NCBI RefSeq assembly: GCF_029873635.1
Contig: NC_080422.1
Coordinates: forward strand, 12,183,764-12,247,763
Source: Malania oleifera
Taxonomy: Eukaryota > Streptophyta > Magnoliopsida > Santalales > Ximeniaceae
DNA length: 64,000 nt
Direction of reading: 5' to 3'
Made by a program: the position numbers and the translations under genes. The notes under the pieces were generated by a model that saw only the letters and a program-made list of their open reading frames with translations, was not told the origin of the DNA and made no database searches. This document shows, one piece after another, positions 11,701 to 22,659 of the stretch. Numbering within the stretch: the first letter of the stretch is position 1; every line of letters starts with the position of its first letter.

Positions 11701-14356
11701 ACGCCGATGCAGCTGGAGACGTAGTTACAGGTACCCTTATTGCTTTCTCATTTATAACTATTGTTTTATTTGATATAGGTGCCACCCACTCTTTTTTTTT
11801 CTGCGGTATATGCTAAATTAACGAGGTATGAAGCACATTTATTAGATATTAGGTCAGCTGTAGCTACGCCGACTGGGTTAGTGGTGAGATGTAGAAGGGT
11901 ACTCAGGAGATTTCCAGTAACTATTCAGGGAAAGATATTGCTAACTGATTTGGTGATACTAGATATGCAGGGGTTTGACATCATTCTAGGTATGGATTGG
12001 TTAGCAAATAATCATGCTAGTATTGACTGTCATTTAAAGGAAGTGATTTTCATACCTCAAGGTGAGCCAGAATATAGATTTATTGGTTCGCGGGTACGTT
12101 CTTTGTCACAGCTTGCATCAGCTGTTCAGGTGAGAAAATGGATCCAAGAAGGCTGCCAGGGATTTGTTGCTTACATTAAGGAATCTCCGAAAGAAGAATT
12201 AAAACAAGCCGAAGTCCCTGTAGTTAGAGAATTCTCAGATGTATTCCCAGAGGAATTACCTAGTTTGCCACCGGACCGTGAAATTGAGTTTATAGTGGAT
12301 CTTCTACCAGGGTTAGCGCTAGTATCTAAAGCCCCATACCGAATGGCCCCATCCGAGTTAAAAGAGTTAAAAGATCAGTTGTAAGAATTACTAGATAAAG
12401 GATTCATCAGGCCTAGTGTGTCGCCCTAGGGAGCACCAGTCTTATTTGTGAAAAAGAAAGATGGAACCATAAGGATGTATATAGATTAAAGGGAAATAAA
12501 TAAACTGACAGTTAAGAATAAATATCTTCTTCCTAGGATCGATGATATATTTGATCAGCTCTAGGGGACCCAAGTTTATTCTAAAATCAACCTACAGTCA
12601 GGTTACCATCAGGTGAAAGTGAGGGCAGAGGACGTCTCAAAAACCGCATTTCGAACCGGATATGGGCATTATGAATTCCTGGTAATGTTGTTTGGGTTGA
12701 CTAATGCACCGACAATATTTATGGATTTAATGAACCCGAGTGTTTCATCAATACTTAGACCAATTCGTAGTTATATTTATTAATGATATACTGGTCTACT
12801 CGAGGAGTTTTGAGGAGCACGAGTATCATTTAAGGCTGGTATTGCAGACATTGAGAGAGATAAAGTTATATGCAAAGTTCAAGAAATGTGAATTCTGGCT
12901 GAAATAGGTTTCTTTTCTTGGCCATGTGATCTCTAAGGCAGGTGTATTTGTCGATCCGAGTAAGATAGAGGCAATGGTAAATTAGATGAGGCTTGGAAAT
13001 ATTTAAGAGGTTAGGAGTTTTCTAGGTTTAGCAGGCTATTATCGGCGCTTTGTGAATGGTTTCTCCAGCTTGTCAGGTCCGTTGACACGACTTATAAGGA
13101 AAAATGTAAGGTTTGAATGGACTGATGATAGTGAGCGGAGCTTCCAGGAGTTGAAGCAGAGGTTGGTTACAGCCCGAATATTAGCTATTCCATCAGGAGA
13201 TGATGGGTTTGTAATATATAGTGATGCGTCTTTAAAGGGGCTTAGGTGTGTATTGATGCGGTCGTTGTTTATTCTAGAGTGGAAGTGGGACCACGTGTCT
13301 ATCGATTTCGTTAGGGGGTTACCACCAGTGCGGCAGGGATTGAATGCAATTTGGGTAGTTATAGATCGTTTGACGAAGACTGCCTATTTTATCCCTATTA
13401 AAATCGGCAATTCCATGGACAAACTGGCAGAGATATATGTTCAGGAGATAGTTCACGTCCGTGGTGTACCAGTATCCATAGTCTTAGACCGGGATCCTCA
13501 GTTTACTTCACGATTTTGGAAAAGTTTTCAAGAGGCTATGGGTACATAGTTAGCATTTAGTACTGCTTTCCATCCTCAGAAAGATGGTCAGACTGAGAGG
13601 ACAATTCAGACCTTAGAAGATATGTTTCGTGCTTGCGTGCTGGATTTTGGGGGTAGCTAGACTCAGTTTCTACCACTAGTGGAATTTGCCTATAATAATA
13701 GCTACTAGTCTAGTATTGGCATGGCTCCCTATGAGGCATTGTGTGGCAGGAGATGTCGTTCTCCTCTCTTCTGGGATGAGGTAGGTGAGAGACGAGTTTT
13801 GGGTCCAGAGATTGTGCAGCAGGCTTGTGATAAGGTCTGACTAATTAAAGAAAGAATCAATATCGCACAGATTCGGTAGAAAAGTTATGCAGCACTCGCC
13901 ACTAGGAATTAGAGTTTGAAGTGGGAGATCAGGTATTCTTGGAAGTAGCTCCCATGAGAGGAATTATGAGATTTGGGAAGAAGGACAAGTTGAGCACTAG
14001 GTATATTGGTCCTTTTGAGATATTAGAAAGAATAGGGACAGTTTCCTACAGGTTAGCTTTGCCGCTAGCATTATCCAGAATACACGACGTGTTTCATGTT
14101 GCTATGTTGAGGAAATACGTCCCAGACTAGTCCCACATTATTAGCTATGCAGAGATCGAGTTTAAGGATTCATTAGCTTATGAAGAAGTACCAATACGAA
14201 TCTTAGATAGAAAGACACAAGAATTATGCACAAAATAAATTTAGTTAGTGAAAGTTTTGTGGAAGAATCACGCTATAGAGGAAGCTTCTTAGGAACTCGA
14301 GGAGTAGATCAGACAGAGATACCCGCAGTTGTTCCAAGAGGTATAGAGGTAATCTA
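11701..14356 (+). pseudogene. Gypsy pol, disrupted and internally deleted
   Basis: Domains follow in order. The aspartic protease is at about 11735-12080, with the active-site triplet read as DIG instead of DSG or DTG. Reverse transcriptase is at about 12320-13020, where the expected YxDD/FIDD reads FIND. A truncated RNase H ([13 protein letters not shown]) ends near 13258. Integrase enters directly at EWKWDHVSIDFV (about 13273), so the end of RNase H and the integrase zinc-binding region are missing. Integrase core signatures (DRLTKTAYFIPI, then HPQ-DGQTERTIQ) run to about 13870, and the C-terminal domain occupies 13921-14356. Many stops are present. Longest open blocks: 11779-12384 and 13052-13549. 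Confidence 0.85.
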
Positions 14357-14573
14357 GGTAAAGTATAATAGTTAGATAAGTTTCTTTTGCAGGTACATGT
14401 ATGGATTTAGTTAGTAGATAGATAGTTTTATATATGTAATCTCCCAGAACATAGTATGTAACCACGGTATTCCTCCGCCATAAGTGAGGGTAAGTAATAA
14501 AATAAGTAGACCATTTGCTTTTATGGGATGACAGAAGATATTATAGATAGTAAATTTCAAGGACGAAATTTTA

Positions 14574-14587
14574 CAAGGAGGGGAAAA
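14574..14587 (+). other. Polypurine tract
   Basis: AAGGAGGGGAAAA lies immediately before the 3' LTR start at 14588, where the plus-strand primer of an LTR retrotransposon is expected. Equivalent tracts occur at 3724-3736 and, on the minus strand, just above 22410. Confidence 0.75.
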
Positions 14588-14838
14588 TGTAATAACTCAA
14601 AAGAATTTTTCAACATCTCGTCGACGAACATAGGGGATTTGTCAATGAGGATATAAGAGGAGCTTGTCGACGAGGACAGGTTTTGTCAATGAGAAGATAC
14701 CAAGAGAGGGTTTTAAATAGACTGAAACTTGTCGACAAAGGTATAGGTTCGTCGACGAAATTTCTACAGGACTCGTCGACGAATCCAGCCCTATAAATAG
14801 CTGAAACTCATATTTTTAATCAAAATTTCAGCACAAAC

Positions 14839-14881
<43 letters not shown>

Positions 14882-14885
14882 TTCT

Positions 14886-14927
<42 letters not shown>

Positions 14928-15755
14928 GACCCCTTCCCCTTCTCTCTTCGATTCTAGCCCCATTTCTCACCAAATTGAAGATCTGAGGCCGCCACAATGC
15001 TCCTGATGAAGTTCTCTGCAAGTCTACCGGAGCAGATCGTGGGGAAAGTTGATTTGAAATTCATCCCAAATCTAGGATAAGGTATTTTATTCAGGTTATG
15101 CCTTCCTTGTAGTTATAAGAAATGTTGTAGGTAAGAAAATACTGATATTTTGTTCCCGGGGATATTATTTTTAGGATGTTGAGCTAGGAACCCTACGGGT
15201 ATAGGGCTAGAATTTGGTAGGGGCTTTTTAGAGTTAAGGTAAGGGAAATATGCTATGCTAGCAATTTTAATATGTATACAAAATATTATGAATGAGTGTT
15301 TACAAGCATGTATATCATATTGTTTTCTAGAGAATTATGAATATTATTTTTATAGCAGAATTACAGAAATTGAGCATGAGACTACATTTATTTAAATGTG
15401 TGGCATAAATTTATTACAATACAATATGTATAGATTTTATAGTATTACAGATATACAGATATTCAGATATTTCAGATATTTCAGAATATTAGAAATGAAT
15501 GAGAATTACAGTATTTCTCAGAAAACATGATTTCTAAACCATAACACTCAAACAGTTTATTCAGACAGATTTTACAGTGATAGCATCAAGATGCTACAAC
15601 AGATATACAGAGTACACAGATATTATATACAGAGCACACGGATATTATATATAGAGTATATAGATATTATATACAGAGCATATAGATATTATATACAGAG
15701 TATAAAGATATTATATACAAATATTTTATACAGATATTACAGATAGTACAAAAAG

Positions 15756-15788
<33 letters not shown>

Positions 15789-15878
15789 TAGTAAGATATC
15801 TCAGTTAATGCAGCTCAGAATTACAGTGTTATGTTTGTTTTTGAAATCATGTTAAAAGTAGCAAGATGAGTATATATT

Positions 15879-15917
<39 letters not shown>

Positions 15918-16882
15918 TTACATGATATCAGATCCCTGTGGAAATTTCAGACAGATATAATTACAGTAGAGCACGGTACCGTTGCTAGTTTCAGACACGT
16001 GCAATCACATGACTTAGATAGCATGTGGATTCCATCTAACCGTGCTAGGAGAGATTTTTAGTCTCCCTAGCATGCTGGGTTGAGGTATCCGGTTAGACGA
16101 TGACAGAGGTTTGAGATAGCCGGAGTGATTGCAGTGGGCCAGGATCTTTATAGATCATTACAGATTCGTGGATGATAGAGATTGACTTACCTGGAGGGCC
16201 GACCAGAGTAAGTCCAGCCTATGGGCTGCACAACCCTATCATGAGAGGATATATCATGATATACAGATCCCAGGTTATAGCAGAAGTTCCTATGTACAGA
16301 TATATCACACAGTAGCAAGTTATATTATTATACTAGCAGTACTTCAGATAGGAAACTCAGATACGCAGTCATATTTTAAAGATTACATGATAGATAGATA
16401 TATTCTGTACAATTTATCAGTTTTCTCAAGTTACAATATTATTTCAGTATTTTAAATATTTAACTCAGCCACCACACACTAGTAATAGCATATTTTCACT
16501 TACTAAGCGTTGTCTCATTCTAGTGACTTATCATTTTTTAGGAGATCCAGTTAGGTGAACAGATCAGGCTCGCGGGTAGAGGTTGATTTGTGGTGTCCTC
16601 ACAGAAAAGGGTAGGTCTTTGAGATACCAGAGTTTTGGGGTAGTTTTCAGATCATAGAAATGTCACTGGGTATTTTTCTTTGTAAATATATTTCAGAGTA
16701 CTATAGTTTTCTGGTGTTGTATTATATATAGCAGTTTTTAGTTTTGTTTACCACTGCCTAGTGTGTATGATGTTTAGAGTATTCTCCAGTGCTCCTTTGG
16801 GCCTGGGATGTTACCAATAGTATTTCAAACATATGATATTATGATTTACGGAAAAAAATTGAATAAATAGCATGTCGTTACA
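14588..16882 (+). repeat. 3' LTR of the 5094-16882 element, intact length
   Basis: TGTAATAACTC to GTCGTTACA, 2295 bases. Features in order: CGTCGACGA palindromes (about 14617-14783), TATAAATA (14792-14799), a long CT tract (about 14841-14922), the downstream 22-bp tandem array (15603-15725), TA runs (about 15760-15785 and 15880-15914), and the terminal CTGGGATGTTACC region. It is uninterrupted and so serves as the reference for the split 5' LTR. Frames over the CT tract are not genes. Confidence 0.88.
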
Positions 16883-17223
16883 TCAGTCTTCTAATGTGCT
16901 TCTGCCTGTTTCTATGTTTCACCAATAAATTTTCAGACGACTGAACTTAATCTTCGGTCTTCTGAAGTAATTCTTCAAAAGAATGTGCTTAAACTTTAGT
17001 CTTCTGAAGTTGATACTTTAGTCTTCTGAGCAGTGACTTTGGTCTTCTGAACAATTCATTTTCTGTTTTTTATTTTTATTTTTAGTTTTCAAAATTTGTT
17101 TTGGTTTTTTTTTTTTTTCTCTTTTATAAAACATTTTTTGGGGTTTTAAAATAGGTCTCTAAGTCCATGTATTATCCCTAAAAGAGCTTCAAAATATTTT
17201 AAATAATATTTAAATATTAAAGC
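16883..17223. repeat. Host LTR-like sequence, middle part
   Basis: The CTTCTGAAGT-rich text continues from 5093 across the inserted gypsy element. A poly-T stretch (about 17101-17120) and AT-rich sequence follow, up to the AAAGC duplication at 17219-17223. No gene is seen. Confidence 0.5.
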
Positions 17224-19003
17224 TGTAAGACCCCGAATCGTGTTATATGGATTAAATTAATTAAGAAAAGGATAAAGTGGTAAATTGAGTAGGCTTCGTC
17301 GATGAAGCCAGAGTTCGTCAACGAAGGCTTTGTACTGCTCGGTGACGGAGTGCAGGGTCTCGTCGACGAGGAGAAGCCGAGAGGTTTCGGGAATCTGAAA
17401 AACTTAGGCTCGTCGACGAGGTGTCTTTAGTGCCTCATTAACGAAGGTGCCATTTCGTCCACAAGGACAGCCGAGTCAAAGGGTTATAAATATAAGTTTT
17501 TATTACTTCTCAGTTAAGAAATCTCAAAATCTCTCTCTATCTCTCTAGAACTTGAATGGATACTCTCTCTCTCTAGATTTCTTCCTTGATCGTCGCTGGA
17601 ATCATTGATCCGACATTACCACGAGGATCAGTGAAGGATTCTTTACAAGTTCTACGGATCGAATCTTCATTCCAGGCACATTTGGGTTTTGGCTTGAAAT
17701 CGAGGAAAGGCTTGGTTTTAAATTCTAATCCGGTAGTTATATGGAGAATAGGGTTGTGAGTATATTTTGTGCTATGGTTTGTAGGTTTTTGGAACTCGGT
17801 TCACTATTTAGGGGCCATAGAGTTCAGCATTGACCATTTGGGGAAAGGTAAGGGAATTTAGTTTATGTCGGTTATTTTTGAAATCAAACTTGGTAGAATT
17901 GTGGTTCACGGTCCTGTGTGCATTTTGGTTACTCATTTGGGGGGATCTAACGTGTAAAACTATGTTTTTGTTCATGATTACAGTTTTGGGAAAAGGGGAC
18001 GATGGGCTGCATCCCTGGTTTTGTTGGAAAATCATAAATATATTGTGATATATATTGTGTTATAGGGATGGCCGTGCCTTGACTTGTTTAAACTGTATGT
18101 GTTTGGAAAACCATGATTTTAGATTACCAAATAGGTGTGGTTTGTTTGGTTATATGAGCATGCATGGTTGTGTTTTGTTGAAATGCAATAGGAATTGGGT
18201 TCCGACTTGTTCCAGGTACTGAAAGAGTGTCTGGCTCTATATCCGAGGGCGTATGAAATCACTGGCAATGTTTGGCAAAAATGTCTGGCTCTATATCTGA
18301 GGGCGTGAGCCTTACCAGCTGATCACCGAAGGGTGTGGATCCACCAGTTGTATCGGTATGATGCCATGGGAGTCTGGGACTAGCCATGTGTCAGGGATGC
18401 CATGTGATACAGGCCGGCTTCGGGCCGAAGGGTGTGACGACACCGAGTTGCTTGATCATGTGTGTATGCGTGTATGCACTGTACTGGAACTGTTTTGTGA
18501 AAATACTAGAATTGCATTTATCTATGTATGTTTTATGTAATGATAACACTTAAATGCCACACACTGATATAACTTATATCTGCCCTTACTGAGAGGTGTT
18601 TCATCCCTGCTGTACATACATATTTTTTAGGTCCTTCGAGTAACCGGAACTAGTGTCCTTTGAGTTGGAAGCGTAGTGGTCGGCGTACTGTGAGAGGTAC
18701 TTGGGTAAGTACTAGGACTGTATTGGGTGCTCTTTTGTGGTTTTGGCTGACACTCGGGTTGTGTTTTGTATTATGGATCTAAATTTCCTTTTGTATAAAC
18801 TCTAGTATGGTACTGGATGTTTATAGAAAGACCATTTTCCACTGCATATATTTTGTTGTATATGGATGTGTATAGGGTGCCTAGGAACCCCACGGGGTCG
18901 AACCCTCATTCATTGTCCTATGTATGGATGTTTTATATGATACAGGGACAGATTAGGTTACTAATTCACCCCTGGGTTCCATTACCGAGTTCGGGGTATG
19001 AAA
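17224..19003 (+). mobile_element. Solo LTR, second gypsy family
   Basis: It starts TGTAAGACCCCGAATCG and ends at ATGAAA, a decayed form of the CATGACA end seen in the element at 20560-29275. AAAGC is present exactly on both sides (17219-17223, 19004-19008). The 1780-base length is close to that element's 1.84-1.85-kb LTRs, and both share GTCTGGCTCTATATC phrases and the closing GTTACTAATTCACC block. It contains CGTCGACGA-type words (17300-17440), TATAAATA (17485-17492) and a CT tract. A single LTR without internal sequence implies LTR-LTR recombination. Confidence 0.87.
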
Positions 19004-19008
19004 AAAGC

Positions 19009-19355
19009 ACTTACATAAAGACTTCTAAGACTTTTCACATTCTACATACTTGAGTCTTCATGCTTTGTCTTTCTTTGAGCTCTCTTACTTTGCTTTTCTT
19101 TGGCTCTTTTGACTTCTAACTTTTCTTTGGCTTTCAACAAATCATCCATGTCCTCATTTTCTTTAAACTTTAAAATATCATCTTTAAATTCATGCTTTGA
19201 CTCTTTTAAGGTTCATTTGATCCTGTGAGCACTTTGACCTTACTTTCACATATGTGATCCTTGTGAGTTCTGAAATATCACCACTCAACCAAAAATGTTA
19301 AGTTCCACTTGTTTGTTAGCATTAAAATAAGATTTTAAGCCTTGTAAGGCTAACA
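19009..19355. repeat. Host LTR-like sequence, right part and 3' end (copy 2)
   Basis: This is the continuation of the host after the solo LTR. From 19204 it matches bases 1-156, and it ends GCTAACA at 19355. It is T/C-rich with repeated CTTTG and CTTTT words. There is no coding sequence. Confidence 0.55.
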
Positions 19356-19697
19356 GGTCTACTTCAGTCGCCCAAGGCCTTTTCAAATGCAAACATTTGG
19401 GCGCTCGGGTTAGTGAAAAGCACTCTGACATAGGTTCGGTCACCCGAGACCGATACGTTCATTACAGGTTTGGTCGCCCAAAACCTGGTCAACCCACTGA
19501 CTTTTCAGCGGTTCAGGCGCCTGAGGTGTTTTGAACACCAAGGGTTCGATCGCCCGACCTCTCATAGTGTTTTTTATTTTAAGTCCAATTTTGCCTTATT
19601 TAATGCTCCTGGTATAATGAGTGATGTTGGGGACAATGTGCACTAAGTGTAGGTACCTAAGGTCCAACTAGGGCCTGTTTGAGCATACATACCTATC
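19356..19697. repeat. Repeat fragment with GGTCGCCC-type words
   Basis: Several short words of the form GGTTCGGTCACCCGA or GGTCGCCCAAAACC recur at irregular spacing (19370-19560). The segment continues after the solo LTR at 30686-30950, whose end (TTGTTAGTATCAAAA, finishing in CAACA near 30942) again resembles an LTR terminus. It is probably another LTR remnant of unknown family. No gene is present. Confidence 0.4.
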
Positions 19698-20559
19698 ATG
19701 CATGATGCAAATTATTACAAGTCATAGGAGTGTATAGTCTATAATAATATTACATCCCAGAATGAAGAAAGTGAAAAAGAATTAAAAATACAACACAAAC
19801 TTTTTCATTCATCGGCATGAACACCGCATGCCATCATGATATATCTTCCAGTTCAAGTATACGAGCAAGGTGAACCTGCGTGCAAACCTTAGTATAACCA
19901 TCAGTATGAAGAGTATTTGTCATTATCAAAATTGGGTGTGACCTATCAGGTCAACACATGGGTACTAGGAATATACCCAAAACACAATTCTGATACCTAA
20001 GCAGTAGGAAACGTAATCACAAACATATCATCCAGCTAGTCACATTACCAGAGTTATACTAAACCCATTATATATACAATCATCCACCAAAAGGCCAAAA
20101 GTACCCTAGGGTCTCAACCCAAAAATAAACCTGACCCTAGCTTAACAACTCACCCTTCAAACAAGGTAGCCCCACTAGTCTTTACTATCGCGGAGCTCTA
20201 TTCGCTCCTCTACCTGGATTTCTTAAAATGTTTATATAGCTGGGGTGAGACACCTCTCAATAAGGGAAATAAACTAATATCAGTGTGTGGCATTATGAGC
20301 ATTTTTGTGTTATACATATAAGCAGTATAATAAGCATATTTGATAAAATATATCTGTAGCAGAATTAAGTAAAATATGATTGTCATATCATAATAAAGCG
20401 TACTAGATTTGTATACATGAAAATCATCTTATATAACTGTACAATACTGAAATAACACCCAGGATGGATAGCTAGTTGATGTCATGACTAGGTTGTGCAG
20501 CCCGAAGGTGGGACCTAACATTGGCTGGCCAACCATGTTAGATCAAACATAAGTCCGTA

Positions 20560-22410
20560 TGTCATGCCCCGAACCCGAAAATGGGACCCAATGGTGAATT
20601 AGTAACCTAATATGTTCCTGTATCATACAAAACCAATGACACAGCATACTGGATGAGGGTCTGACCCTGAAAGGTTCCTAGGCACCTTACACACATTCAT
20701 ATACAATCATATACGCTGCAGAAAAAGGGTCTTTCTATACATATACAGTACCATACCATAGTATAGAGATAAAAATGGAGTCCAAAATCCATACATACAA
20801 AATGTACATTCAGGTGCCAAACGTACCCCAAAACGGCAACCCCCAAAACAAAAGTCCTAACACTTACCCAAGCGCTACCCGCAGTACACCGGCCACTACG
20901 CTTCCAACACTAGGACGCTAGTTTCGGTTACTCGAAGGACCTATAAAATATGTACATACAGCAGGGGTGAGACACATCTCAGTAAGGTAAACACAGGTTA
21001 TATTGGTGTGTGGCATTCGAGTGTTATCATGACAGAAAAATATACATAGTTAAATACAATTCCAGTATTTTCACAATACAGTTTTAGTATAGTGCATACA
21101 TGCACACACACGCATACGCACGCTCATGATCTACCCGGTGTCATCACACCCCTCGGCCCGTAGCTGGCCTGCGATATTCGGCTTTGGCCCATAGCCAGCC
21201 TATGATACGTGACACCACCGGCACATGGCGTAGCCCCAGGTTCCCATGGCATCGTACCGGTGCAAATTGGTGGATCCACACTCTTCGATGATCAACTGGT
21301 AAGGCTCACACCCTCGGATATAGAGCCAGACACTCTTGTCAAACATGGCCTAGCAATTTCATATGCCCACGGATATAGAGCCGGACATTCTTTCAGTACA
21401 TAGAACAACTTGGAACCCAGTTCATATTGCATTTCAATAAAACACAACCATGTAATATAACCAAACAAACCACACCCATTTGGTAATCCGAAAATCATGT
21501 TTTCCAATCATATACAGTTTAAAACAAAGTCAAAGCACGACCATCCCCATTACACAATATAAATCACAATATACAAACGGTTTTCAACAAAACCAGGGAT
21601 GCAACCCAATACCCTTTTTTCTTCCAAAACTGTAACATGAAAAACCCATAATTTTACCTGTCAGATCTCCCAAAATGAGAAATCAAAAAATACACAGGAC
21701 CGTGAACCACAGTTCTACCGAGTCCAATTTCAAAAATAACCAATATAAACTGTATTCCCTTACCTTTCTCCCAAAAGACCAAACCTGAACTCTATGGCTC
21801 CTAAATAGCGAACGGAGTTCTCAAAACCTACAAAATACAGTACATAATATACTCACAACTCTGTTCTCTACCAAACTACTGGATTAGAAAAGAAAATCGA
21901 GCCTTACCTTGATTTTACACCAAAACCCGAAAATGCCCGGAACGAGTTTCCGATCCGTAGGTTTTGTATAGAATCCTTCCCTGATCCTCGTGGTAACGTT
22001 GGATTATCGAATCAGACGATGAACGGTGAAGAAATCTAGAGAGAGAAAGAGAGTGATTTTCAAGTTCTAGAGAGAGAGGGTGAGGATATTTTAGATTTAT
22101 TAGCTTGAAAGTAATGGATACTGATATTTATAGACCTTGACTCGGCCGTCCTCGTTGACGAAATGGCGACCTTGTTGACGAGGCACTGAAGGCACCTTGT
22201 CAACGAGATGGTGACCTTGTCGACGAGCTTGAGATTTAGGATTTCCCAAAACCCCTCGGCTTCTCCTCATTGATGAGCCTCTGAACTTCGTCGAAGAGCA
22301 GAACCTAGACTTCGTCGACGAACTTTGGCTTCATTGACAAACTCTGCTCAATTACGAATTTACCTTTCTTTCATATAATCAATAAATATATCATGCTTCG
22401 AGTTCTTACA
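20560..22410 (-). repeat. 3' LTR of the minus-strand gypsy element
   Basis: On the minus strand it begins TGTAAGAACTCGAAGC at 22410, next to the polypurine tract AAGGAGGGGAGG, and ends GGGGCATGACA at 20560. It contains decayed CGTCGACGA words (about 22140-22340), a GA tract (about 22036-22080) and two GAGCCGGACATTC-like blocks (21320-21400). Confidence 0.85.
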
Positions 22411-22659
22411 ACCTCCCCTCCTTATAAAAATTTCATCTTCGAAATTTGCGATCTCTCATTCAAGCACTCATACATACACGCATTCAACTCTAGAACAGAA
22501 AAACCGACGACTATCATAACGTAGCCTCGTCACAGTGTATATATACCCTCATTTATGGTGGAGGAATATCATGGTTACATACACATATCGTCATAGAAGT
22601 TCACAAATACACACCCCCAAAGACTAACCACCCATTCCATAAAAAGTCGGGTAATACAC

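Larger units (their letters stand above)
5094..16882 (+). mobile_element. Ty3/gypsy LTR retrotransposon, decayed, with both LTRs
   Basis: The element runs from TGTCATAACTC (5094) to GTCGTTACA (16882). The flanking five bases are TCATT (5089-5093) and TCAGT (16883-16887), a target duplication with one mismatch. The order is 5' LTR, tRNA-iMet-type primer site, gag, protease, reverse transcriptase, partial RNase H, integrase, C-terminal domain, polypurine tract, 3' LTR. The first 125 or so LTR bases differ at about a dozen sites, mostly C/T or G/A, so the insertion is old. The 5' LTR is enlarged by a later solo LTR. All coding parts carry stops, so the element is not autonomous. Long LTRs and the domain order suit the Tekay/Del-like group. 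Confidence 0.9.

Noticed and set aside
14791-15021. Minus-strand frame rich in arginine and glutamate
   Set aside because: It is a translation of the CT microsatellite in the 3' LTR. The same applies to the frames at 42136-42345, 58444-58692 and 62601-63099.
17808-18048. Overlapping frames of 72 and 75 codons on both strands
   Set aside because: They lie entirely in the solo LTR at 17224-19003, are not conserved in its relatives and have no motif.
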